A stretch of 64,000 nt of DNA, taken from NCBI GenBank assembly GCA_938015445.1, contig CALLPE010000020.1, forward strand, positions 59,001 to 123,000, written 5' to 3'. How positions within the stretch are numbered: the first letter of the stretch is position 1; every line of letters begins with the position of its first letter. This document shows, piece after piece, positions 43,431-50,796 of the stretch. The notes beneath the pieces are model-generated. The model ran no database searches, was not told the origin of the DNA, and worked only from the letters and a program-made list of their open reading frames with translations. The position numbers and the translations under genes were made by a program. This DNA is from an uncultured Pirellulales bacterium (GTDB lineage Bacteria > Planctomycetota > Planctomycetia > Pirellulales > Thermoguttaceae).

Positions 43431-45016
43431 GCGCCGTCGGTCCACTCGATCATGTCCCAGCGCAGGCCGGGGTCGTCTGGATGCGGCACGAAGATCGGGC
43501 TGCCCGGATTATGCCAATGGTATCGGAAAGTGCTTGGGTCGGGCTTGATGGTAATGCGGGGCTGCGGGTCCCGACCCTGGGTGCCGAGCCATTGCGGAAA
43601 GTACTTGATGCCGCCAGAAGTCCCCGACTGCTTGATGAACTGATCGTAAGCTGCCTTCCAGTTGAGCGTATCCCAGGGCTGGCGTTCCAGTAGGCTCAGT
43701 TTCTGACAAATCGCCCGGCCCACGAAGGACCAGGTTTGCGTCTCCCAAGCCTTTTCCACCTTCAACTCGCCGAAGGCGGCCACCAGGCCATTAACTGTCC
43801 CATGGGAACTGGGCCGCAACTGAAGATTCCGGCACACAACAGTGGGCAGGCGGGCTGGCACGGTCGAGCCGTGAAGCGGCGGCAGCGCGACAGGTTCCAA
43901 GCTGACGCCGGCTCCCGCGATGCGCAAGTCGTCCCGACAATACAGCGATCCCCTCACCGCAACATCGTTGCTGACCGTCAGCGTGCCGTGGCGGTAGTAT
44001 AAACCCAGTGGGTTGACGATTGGGTCGGGGTCCAGCCGGGCGCTTTCCAACGCATCGCCCAAGCCGGGAATGGTGTACAAGGGGCCGCCACTATAGATGC
44101 GATACGTGGTCAGCTCGGTGGGCTGAACCCAATCGGCCGCTGTGGAAGATGGCAATGTATCGATGATCGACGCGCCCAGCAACAACAGCCCGCTGAGTAT
44201 CTTGGCATCCTGGTCGCCCAAACGCAGATGGATCGGACCTGTCAGCGGACGATAATCTGGAAAACCCGCGTTACGCATGTCGTTCAGGTCGCCGAGGTAT
44301 CGCGTCCAGGCGGCAGCATCGTCGGGGTACTTGTCGGCCAGTTTCAGTTTCTTTTGGAATCGCAGGCGGCCTTGCAAGCGGCAGGGGATTTCCACTTGCA
44401 CGTCGTCCCGGCTGGTTTGATATACCGTGTACTGCTGCATGACTTGCCAGTCGGTCGGCACGCTGGCCATCGCTCGCGGATTGAGCCGCAACACCGCCCG
44501 TATCTTATGCACCGAAACGCAATGCTGGTTTAGTGGATCGACGGCCCGACCGGTCGCTATTAGCGTGATTCGATAGGGATAATCGTCGTACTCCGGATGT
44601 CCCGGCCCCAGGCGCGAATCGCCCGCCACAAACTGCACTTCGTAGCTCTGGTAATCTCCTAACGTACCGGAAATGCTCGTTCCCACTCCCTGCCAAGCGC
44701 TGGTATGAACCCTGCGCAGACCGATCGCCAGACCGCTCAGCGCCGCTTGTCGGGCCAAAGCGGTACGCTCGGCATTGGACTGGATCTGCACCGCAGTGTG
44801 TTGGCTGCGGACGGCGGCGTACGACAGTCCCAGCGTCACTGCCAGCAGCAGCACCACTAGCAGGACCGCCACCCCGCGACGGCTCGCTTTGCCGCAAGAC
44901 CGCGCTTTGCCGAAAGGACTTTGTTTGCGCCAAGGCCAACGGCCGTCCGCAATCCGCGTATCTGGCCGGTGTTGGCGCAATCTGCGGCTTGCATCGGCTG
45001 TTCTAGTACGCACCAT
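43427..45016 (-). CDS. GspK/PilX-like membrane-anchored pseudopilus protein
   Basis: The 529-residue protein has a basic leader of about 46 residues and then a pilin-like hydrophobic helix (RRGVAVLLVVLLLAVTLGLSY) of the kind found in GspK and PilX, where the usual Glu5 may be missing. A helical stem follows (SNAERTALARQAALSGLAIG). The large remainder contains beta-rich segments (SGPLYTIPG-like loops, TVPARLPTVVCRNLQLRP) with no recognised domain. The position after gspJ fits GspK, the large minor pseudopilin capping the pilus tip. It could also be a planctomycete-specific substrate or tip protein. Confidence 0.75.
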   Translation of the reverse strand: MVRTRTADASRRLRQHRPDTRIADGRWPWRKQSPFGKARSCGKASRRGVAVLLVVLLLAVTLGLSYAAVRSQHTAVQIQSNAERTALARQAALSGLAIGLRRVHTSAWQGVGTSISGTLGDYQSYEVQFVAGDSRLGPGHPEYDDYPYRITLIATGRAVDPLNQHCVSVHKIRAVLRLNPRAMASVPTDWQVMQQYTVYQTSRDDVQVEIPCRLQGRLRFQKKLKLADKYPDDAAAWTRYLGDLNDMRNAGFPDYRPLTGPIHLRLGDQDAKILSGLLLLGASIIDTLPSSTAADWVQPTELTTYRIYSGGPLYTIPGLGDALESARLDPDPIVNPLGLYYRHGTLTVSNDVAVRGSLYCRDDLRIAGAGVSLEPVALPPLHGSTVPARLPTVVCRNLQLRPSSHGTVNGLVAAFGELKVEKAWETQTWSFVGRAICQKLSLLERQPWDTLNWKAAYDQFIKQSGTSGGIKYFPQWLGTQGRDPQPRITIKPDPSTFRYHWHNPGSPIFVPHPDDPGLRWDMIEWTDGA

Positions 45017-45169
45017 GGCTTACCCGCGCAGAAAACTATCTATAGGGATGATTTGTTCACACATCGGCGTCATTTGTCGCTGGTGCATGGGTGCGAGGGC
45101 CTCGATACATGCAACCTCGTGGATACATATGCCTGGTAGTTCTCTTGCACTGCGATAACCGCGCGCAGT

Positions 45170-45973
45170 TCAGCGCGACAATGGGTAATAAACCGCTGCT
45201 GAGCCGTAGAACGGGATTACGACTCCGCTGCCGGACTGGTTGCCGGCGGCGTTCTGCTGCACCGCGATTTGCATCTCCATGCGCATCCATGCCTGGCGCA
45301 AACCGGTCCGGTTGCCATAGATGTACTGCACCCAGGACAAATTCCTCCACTGGATAGTGCCTGCTTTGTAGGCAGCCCACTGGCTTTCCGACGGGCGCAG
45401 ATTCGACTCGAAGCGCAGCGCACCGCGCACCTGTGGCGGCGAGGTCTCAGTCAACATGCACGTTCGCAGCAAATCGGTCAGCAGCACTTTTTTTGCAGTA
45501 GAGCTGTTGCGGATGGCGGCGACTTCGGCGCTCCACGACGCGTTATCGTCTGCCGGCGGTGTCACGCGCTGGTCGCCAGGCACGGTTATCTCGAGCAGCC
45601 GATTTGGGAATTGCATATCCGGGCAATAGATTACCAACTCATTGAATCGGGGCCGTCCGTTAGGCTCAGCCGCCGCGCCTGTTGGCCGCCACACCACTAG
45701 TGTGTCCGGAAAACGCCATGAACCGTGAGTTTCTGCCAGTACCAGGAAGCCGGGAAATTGCTCGCTGGCCGTAGCCTGACTGACGGTTCGGGTGATTCGC
45801 TCCAGCGCCACCCGCGCATGTTGCGTGGCGATGCCGTACTGCTGGGCAGAGTCGTAGCCTTGCTGAACTCCGATGGCTAGCCCACCCAGCGTGCCAGCGA
45901 TCAGTACCATCACCGACATTGCCACCAGCAGTTCCAGCAACGTCATGCTCGATTTACGGCGGAGGCGGAACAT
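45170..45973 (-). CDS. GspJ-like minor pseudopilin
   Basis: The 267-residue protein begins MFRLRRKSS followed by MTLLELLVAMSVMVLIAGTL, a type III/IV prepilin helix with Glu at position 5 of the mature protein. The residue before the predicted cut is Ser, not the usual Gly. The body (ARVALERITRTVSQATASEQFPGFLVLAE) resembles GspJ-type proteins. The start overlaps the end of the gspI-like gene by 20 bases, implying one operon. A 153-base gap follows before gspK. Confidence 0.82.
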   Translation of the reverse strand: MFRLRRKSSMTLLELLVAMSVMVLIAGTLGGLAIGVQQGYDSAQQYGIATQHARVALERITRTVSQATASEQFPGFLVLAETHGSWRFPDTLVVWRPTGAAAEPNGRPRFNELVIYCPDMQFPNRLLEITVPGDQRVTPPADDNASWSAEVAAIRNSSTAKKVLLTDLLRTCMLTETSPPQVRGALRFESNLRPSESQWAAYKAGTIQWRNLSWVQYIYGNRTGLRQAWMRMEMQIAVQQNAAGNQSGSGVVIPFYGSAAVYYPLSR

Positions 45974-46628
45974 AAGCTACGATTCTCCTTAGCCGGGCCA
46001 ATTCGCGCCAGCCGCGTTGGGGGTCGTTTTCCATAATCCGCACTTCCACAGCCCGAACGTTGCTCACCTGCCCCAACGAGAGCCTCTGGTTAGGGTTGGT
46101 TTCGCTGACGTAGTACACATCAACTTCCTGGCGCCAACTGTCGAACAGTTCCGGGGGAGCCTGAAAAGCCGGGTGACGCACCCCGCCCTGACCGTCGTCC
46201 ATTCCCAGTCGTACACCCCAAAGGTCGGTTGGCGGCTGGGTGCGAATGCCGTTGTAATCGTCGATGTCGTTGTAGCGCTCTCGGCCGGTTCCTGCGGCTT
46301 CCCAAGACGAGCGCCCCAAGTTTGTCTCGTAAGGATTGTTAGCATAGGCACAGTACTTGTTGCCGACGATTTCATCCATCAATTGCTGGGCCATTCCCGC
46401 CGCCACCGCGCGTTTCCAGGCTTCCTGAGCGTTTTGCAACGACGCATACGTGCCCATGAGCAACGCGCTGGCTGCGATTGCTGCCATAGCGATGGCTACC
46501 AGCGCCTCGGCCAAACTGAAGCCGCTGCGCGATTGCCCGGCGCCAGCACGCGACTGTCCAGTGCCAGCGCGCGACGCAGCTCGCTCATCGAATGACTTGC
46601 CGACTGTGGCTGATATTCCGCTGCTCAT
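45954..46628 (-). CDS. GspI-like minor pseudopilin with repeated leader
   Basis: The 224-residue protein has the prepilin motif G-FSLAEALVAIAMAAIAASALL, with Glu5 and the normal Gly before the cut. The leader contains near-perfect heptad copies, RAGTGQS and RAGAGQS, followed by RSGFSLA. The helix continues NAQEAWKRAVAAGMAQQLMDEI, typical of GspI. The start overlaps gspG by four bases. The position gspG-gspI-gspJ-gspK matches the conserved pseudopilin order, with gspH displaced downstream. Confidence 0.82.
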   Translation of the reverse strand: MSSGISATVGKSFDERAASRAGTGQSRAGAGQSRSGFSLAEALVAIAMAAIAASALLMGTYASLQNAQEAWKRAVAAGMAQQLMDEIVGNKYCAYANNPYETNLGRSSWEAAGTGRERYNDIDDYNGIRTQPPTDLWGVRLGMDDGQGGVRHPAFQAPPELFDSWRQEVDVYYVSETNPNQRLSLGQVSNVRAVEVRIMENDPQRGWRELARLRRIVAYVPPPP

Positions 46629-47083
46629 CGGTAGTATTCGGCATGGTTGGGCCAGATGTCGCCAGTAGTGGGATCGTATTGCCAGCCTCCCAACTCTCCC
46701 ACTGGACCGTTAGGCTTAACGCCGGGCTGGGCGACAGGCGATACCTTGCGGCTGTTGTCGAACGGATTCGGGGGCAATCCTCCCACCAAGTATGGCCCCA
46801 GTGGATACGCCGGTCCGCCAGGGCCAATCTGGCCGTGAACATTGGTCGGTTGCGTGAGTTGCGGCAGATCGTTGTCGATGATTACCGGGTACTGGTTGTT
46901 GTGCGCGAAGTAGTACAGTTCGATCTGACTGCGCAACACAGCTAGATTGTGTTCCAAAGTGCTTTTCTTGGCGTCGTCGCTGGTGGATTTGATGCGCGGT
47001 ACCACCACCGCGGCGATTATCCCCATGACGATCACCACGATCAGCACTTCGATCAGTGTAAAAGCGCCGCGGAGACTAAGCAC
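46625..47083 (-). CDS. gspG: GspG major pseudopilin
   Basis: The 152-residue protein is the main pseudopilus subunit. Its short leader MLSLRG is followed by AFTLIEVLIVVIVMGIIAAVVVPRI. In the normal register (FTLIE) the residue before the cut would be Ala; alternatively the cut is after Gly and Glu is at position 6. The helix continues STLEHNLAVLRSQIELYYFAHNNQYP, matching GspG. The GTG start at 47083 is preceded by GGGGTAACGTT. It is the first gene of the long - strand locus and lies downstream of the promoter and terminator described at 47212-47331. Confidence 0.9.
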   Translation of the reverse strand: MLSLRGAFTLIEVLIVVIVMGIIAAVVVPRIKSTSDDAKKSTLEHNLAVLRSQIELYYFAHNNQYPVIIDNDLPQLTQPTNVHGQIGPGGPAYPLGPYLVGGLPPNPFDNSRKVSPVAQPGVKPNGPVGELGGWQYDPTTGDIWPNHAEYYR

Positions 47084-47211
47084 AACGTTACCCCATTGGT
47101 ATTTACCTTTTGGGCGCGGGCAGGCAAATCAGCGCGCTGCCCACCCCGCAGAAACCCGATGCGATTGGCCTCTGGTGGCGCTCAACGCAAAACGCTCTTG
47201 GTGTCCAGCAC

Positions 47212-47262
47212 AAAAAAAGGCGCAGCAGGCTCCCCTCCGGCTCCCAGCTCACCTGCTGCGCC
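47212..47262 (-). terminator. Intrinsic terminator in the leader of the pseudopilin operon
   Basis: A perfect 11-bp stem (47219-47229 with 47252-47262, sequence GGCGCAGCAGG on the transcript) encloses a 22-base loop and is followed on the - strand by seven U (A run at 47212-47218). It lies about 130 bases upstream of gspG and only about 35 bases after the predicted start of transcription. Confidence 0.85.
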
Positions 47263-47303
47263 AACGCGCCGACATCCCTCCCCGAAGACGTCGGTGCAAG
47301 TGA

Positions 47304-47331
47304 ACTATAGAACGTGCCGTTGGCCAGTCAA
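47304..47331 (-). promoter_or_regulatory. Predicted sigma-70-type promoter, - strand
   Basis: TTGACT (47331-47326) and TATAGT (47309-47304) are separated by 16 bases, each matching the consensus at five of six positions. The predicted start is near 47297. It would drive either the gspG operon with an attenuating leader or a small RNA of about 85 bases ending at the terminator. Confidence 0.65.
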
Positions 47332-47359
47332 AAAAACGCCGTTGGCCAGTCAAAAAAAC
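47316..47359 (-). repeat. Perfect 22-bp duplication containing the -35 element
   Basis: The copies at 47316-47337 and 47338-47359 are identical. Each holds TTTTTTTGACTGGCC on the - strand, so the -35 hexamer is present twice; only the proximal copy has a correctly spaced -10. Confidence 0.92.
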
Positions 47360-48065
47360 ATCTGGCTGCGTTGGCTATACCAGATGCCCTCGTCAACCGA
47401 GCGCAACGGTCGAACACCACCGGACGCCGACCGACAGCAGATGTCTTCCCGACGACATACCATAGGTTGCCCAGACGCAACATCTGCGACAGAAAACATT
47501 GCTTGCTGCAATGCGTGGTTGCCAACAGCAACGAGAATGTTCAAGAAAGATGACGCCGTGCCACCGACGGCGTGGCATTTTGGCCGCATAAAGCGCCCAG
47601 TGCAGTCCCCAATCGGCTTGCAGCGGCGTACCAGGCGTATTAAGCAGGAAAGAGGCTGCCTCGGAAAGACGAGTTGTTGGAAAAACAGTTCTTGCGAAGA
47701 AGGAAAAGAACCATTCTTGCAAAGAAGGGCTGTTGCGAAACGCGGCGAAATTCTCGATGGTCCATCTGGTTGGTACATCACCATCCGTAAACAGTGGCCC
47801 CACATGCTAGTGGACTTGTGGGCAAAGATCGGGAACCTCGGATTGTGCGGTTTTCTGGCTGGCGAGTGCCCCTTTTGTCGTTGGGCGCTTGGGTCTATAT
47901 TGAGTGTTTGCGATGGCTGCGAGCTATATAAAAGCCTCTAACGAAATCCTCTTGCCTGGCGATGTATCGCTGGTATATCGGCCAGTTAAAGCTTCTGAGC
48001 GTTCTGTTTTGTTAGAGCCTCTTAAATAGTAGCCGTCGCAGCCCGGTTGGTATTGTAATGCTGTT
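47360..48065. other. Gap between the secretion locus and proB
   Basis: About 700 bases without a supported gene; long frames on both strands have composition unlike the neighbours. It contains two partly overlapping hairpin options around 47548-47580 (ACGCCGT/ACGGCGT and TGCCAC/GTGGCA). Two similar short palindromes, TTCTTGCGAAGAA and TTCTTGCAAAGAA, lie about 29 bases apart near 47689 and 47716 and could be binding sites. Confidence 0.45.
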
Positions 48066-49220
48066 ATGACGGTCGATTTATTGCGGCAAGAGATCGCGGC
48101 CGAGGCAACCACGATGGTGGTCAAGGTCGGCACGCGCGTGCTGACCGATGCCGCCGGTCGGTTGGACCCAGCGCAAATCGCCAACCTCGCCGAGCAGATG
48201 CACGGCGTCATTTCGAGCGGCCGGAAAGTGGTGCTGGTAAGTTCGGGCGCTGTGGCGTCGGGGATGGGTAGGCTGGGACTTGCCCGACGCCCGACCGACC
48301 TGGCCCACCTTCAGGCCATTGCCGCCATCGGACAAAGTCTGCTTGTCGAGGCCTACGAAAGGGAGTTGTCCGCCCGCGGGTATCACGCCGCCCAGATACT
48401 GCTGACGGCCGACGACTTGAACCATCGCACCCGTTACTTGAACGCCCGTAACACCTTGCTTACGCTGCTCGAGCTGGGCGCGGTGCCCGTCATCAACGAA
48501 AACGACACCGTGGCCGTTGAAGAACTGCAAACCACCTTCGGCGACAACGACCGCCTGGCAGCCATGGTGACGAACCTCATCCGCGCGCCGCTGCTGGTGC
48601 TGCTATCGGACGTAGAAGGGTTGTACAACGGCGATCCGCAACAGCCGGCAAGCCGAGTGATTCCTACCGTGGCCAAGCTAGACCGCTCGGTTTTCGAGCT
48701 GGTGCGAGACCGCACCACCGGCCTGAGCAAAGGTGGCATGGCCAGCAAGCTGGAAGCTGCACGCATGGCCACCGCCGCCGGGGGAAACGTGATCATCGCT
48801 CGCGGAAAAGCCCCCAACGTCTTGTTGCGGATCATCGCCGGCGAAACGGTGGGCACGCTTTTCCTGGCCCAAGGGCGCGCAGTGGCTGCTCGAAAACGCT
48901 GGATCGGCTTCACCGCTGCGCCAAAAGGAAAGCTGATAATCGACGCCGGAGCCGTCCGGGCGGTGGAAGTGCTGGGCCGCAGCCTATTGCCGGCAGGCAT
49001 AGTGGCCGTCGAAGGCCGCTTCCGCAAAGGCGACGTCGTGTCGGTTCACGACACATCCGGACGCGAAATCGCCCGGGGACTGGTCAATTACGACCACGAG
49101 GAAACCGTCCGAATCAAGGGTTTGCATTCCAAGCGAATCGCCGAGGCCTTGGGATACTCCCCCTACCAAGAGGTAATCCACCGCAACAACATGGTGGTCA
49201 CCAGTGCCCAGGGCGGATAA
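48066..49220 (+). CDS. proB: Glutamate 5-kinase
   Basis: The 384-residue enzyme phosphorylates glutamate in the first step of proline synthesis. The amino-acid kinase domain shows VVKVGTRVLTDAAGRLD near residue 17, LVSSGAVASGMGRLGLARRP near residue 59, NENDTVAVEELQTTFGDND near residue 142, and GGMASKLEAARMATAAGG near residue 223. A C-terminal PUA domain starts around residue 285 (GKLIIDAGAVRAVEVLGRSLLPAG). The length equals the long bacterial form. proA is not adjacent. ATG at 48066 has no strong ribosome binding site. Confidence 0.94.
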   Translation: MTVDLLRQEIAAEATTMVVKVGTRVLTDAAGRLDPAQIANLAEQMHGVISSGRKVVLVSSGAVASGMGRLGLARRPTDLAHLQAIAAIGQSLLVEAYERELSARGYHAAQILLTADDLNHRTRYLNARNTLLTLLELGAVPVINENDTVAVEELQTTFGDNDRLAAMVTNLIRAPLLVLLSDVEGLYNGDPQQPASRVIPTVAKLDRSVFELVRDRTTGLSKGGMASKLEAARMATAAGGNVIIARGKAPNVLLRIIAGETVGTLFLAQGRAVAARKRWIGFTAAPKGKLIIDAGAVRAVEVLGRSLLPAGIVAVEGRFRKGDVVSVHDTSGREIARGLVNYDHEETVRIKGLHSKRIAEALGYSPYQEVIHRNNMVVTSAQGG

Positions 49221-49575
49221 GTTGTTCCTCACATGGGTCTGTTACCGGCATCGCTGCCGGGCGAGGTCTGCCAGCAGGCAAATCCCCATTCCGGCTTCCA
49301 TCATGCTTTTGGTGCTTGCACTGCTACATTGCTGGCATGAAAAGTCGGCTTGACCTGGCCGGGGTTTCTTGGCAAACTCCAGCGGCGTCGAAGGTCGTCG
49401 GTGGCCTAAAACGGTCGCTGTGGTGCCGGCGATACATCTTGCGATGCAGTTTTTCCGGCGGCATAGCGGCTCGATCTGCCGCCGGCAGCGAAGGCCGGGC
49501 TTGGCTTGCAGGAGGCGCTCCGGCTGCGGAAGGCGCTGCGGCTGGTAGCAGTAACAAGTACGGAGGTGAACACGG
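49221..49575. other. Gap between proB and the lipoprotein gene
   Basis: Nothing was recognised in these 355 bases except GGAGG at about 49561, which serves the next gene. A frame starting at 49316 on the + strand looks coincidental. Confidence 0.4.
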
Positions 49576-50214
49576 ATGTATCTTCAGCGAAGGATCGCGG
49601 CACTAACGCTGTTGGCTAGCATTGTAGCTTTGCTGTTCGGCAGCGGTTGCGGCAAAACGCCCTCGCCCAACGAAAACTCAAAGACCACGACCGAAGCGGC
49701 TGGCGAACTGACTAGCTTGGCGGGACAATCGGTCACGGTCGAGTTGGATGGCCCGGCCGCGGCGGTCCGCGATTGGCTGGAAGCAGTACGTACCGGCAAC
49801 GACGAGAAGGCTACGGCCATGCTCACCACCGTGGCCCGGCAAAAAACTGCCGCTATGAACCTCTCGGTGCGTCCGCCGGCCTCGGAGACTGCCAAGTACG
49901 AAATCGGCCGAGTGCGAATGGTCGGCGAAGATGCCGCCCAGGTAGCCGCTACTTGGACGGATTTGGACGAGGAAGGCAAGCCGCAGACCGACGAGGCCAT
50001 CTGGGTACTGCGTAAAGAGCCGCAAGGATGGCGGATCGCAGGTGTGGCGGCCACAGTGTTCCCGGGCGAACCGCCGCTGAAACTCAACTTCGAAGACCCT
50101 GAAGACATGCTGCTCAAGCAGCAGTGGTTACGGGAAGAATATCGGCGTCGGGCGGAGCAACAAACGCAGCAAGCCCAGAGTCCCGGTCAACCAGAGTCGG
50201 CGGTCCGCCGGTAG
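49576..50214 (+). CDS. Lipoprotein of unknown function
   Basis: The 212-residue protein has a lipoprotein signal (RRIAALTLLASIVALLFGSGC, with the lipobox GSGC). The mature part has an NTF2/DUF4878-like layout: VRDWLEAVRTGNDEKATAML, then a beta sheet with YEIGRVRMVGEDAAQVAATW and AIWVLRKEPQGWRIAGVA. Such lipoproteins are common in planctomycetes, with unknown roles. A charged C-terminal helix (LLKQQWLREEYRRRAEQQTQQ) follows. GGAGG lies about ten bases before ATG. The gene is isolated. Confidence 0.78.
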   Translation: MYLQRRIAALTLLASIVALLFGSGCGKTPSPNENSKTTTEAAGELTSLAGQSVTVELDGPAAAVRDWLEAVRTGNDEKATAMLTTVARQKTAAMNLSVRPPASETAKYEIGRVRMVGEDAAQVAATWTDLDEEGKPQTDEAIWVLRKEPQGWRIAGVAATVFPGEPPLKLNFEDPEDMLLKQQWLREEYRRRAEQQTQQAQSPGQPESAVRR

Positions 50215-50796
50215 CGAATCTTATCCATATTTCCGAAATAATTTTCTTGCAATATCTTTCGCAAACTCGAATAACGCTTCTTTCCGATCTCAAATAGCGC
50301 CGTTCTGAAATAGCGCTGTGGGTTTTTTCACCGGGCCGAATCCCCGGGTAAAGACCACAGAGGTCTCTCTGCGCAACTTCTTTTGCGCGAATATTTTGAG
50401 CAACGCAAACTACCGTGGGCTGGCCTCGGTCTGCCAGTTTTTCTGCGCACTCCCCACGGCTTTGAATGCGTGCTAAGATTTCATGCGCGCCGATAAAGTG
50501 GTCGCAGAATTCCTGCCTTATGCAAAATGCACAATTTCTCTCCGCACCGGTTGACAACTGCTTAATCTGTGTTAGTCTATTCAACTAACCTGCGCAACTG
50601 ATAGCTTTTGCCGCAGCCGCAAAAGTTGACAACCGGTTTTGACCCTCGATTGATAACAGTTTTGCCAACGCAGTGTAGGAGTCTGGCTGCAATCGTTGCT
50701 TGGGCGTTCTTGCCGTCTGGGACGCCTAAGCGGTTTCGCAAGACGGCGCAGACTAGTGTTTCTCACCTTATGTAACCCTTTGTAGGAGGTTCCATC
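50215..50796. other. Long leader region of the Cys-repeat gene
   Basis: No gene is supported in 580 bases. Three short hairpins follow in series near 50330-50396 (CCGGG/CCCGG, AGACC/GGTCT and GCGCAA/TTGCGC) after a TTTTTT stretch. Further on, a near-perfect 13-bp inverted repeat (12 of 13) is formed by 50549-50561 and 50624-50636, each containing TTGACAAC or its near complement. These may belong to a structured 5' leader or operator of the gene at 50797. Confidence 0.5.

Noticed and set aside
47219..47262. Signal recognition particle RNA or a known riboswitch in the gspG leader
   Set aside because: The conserved SRP GGAAGCAGCC-type tetraloop region is missing and no c-di-GMP or other riboswitch core was recognised; only a promoter, hairpin and U run are supported.
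46949..47941. A 330-residue + strand frame over the gspG end and the gap before proB
   Set aside because: It is antisense to gspG, runs through a terminator and promoter of the other strand, has no recognisable domain and an Arg/Pro/Ser-rich composition typical of chance frames.
50114..50584. A 156-residue - strand frame overlapping the lipoprotein gene end and the leader region
   Set aside because: It overlaps a supported gene by about 100 bases on the opposite strand, has no ribosome binding site and no recognisable features.
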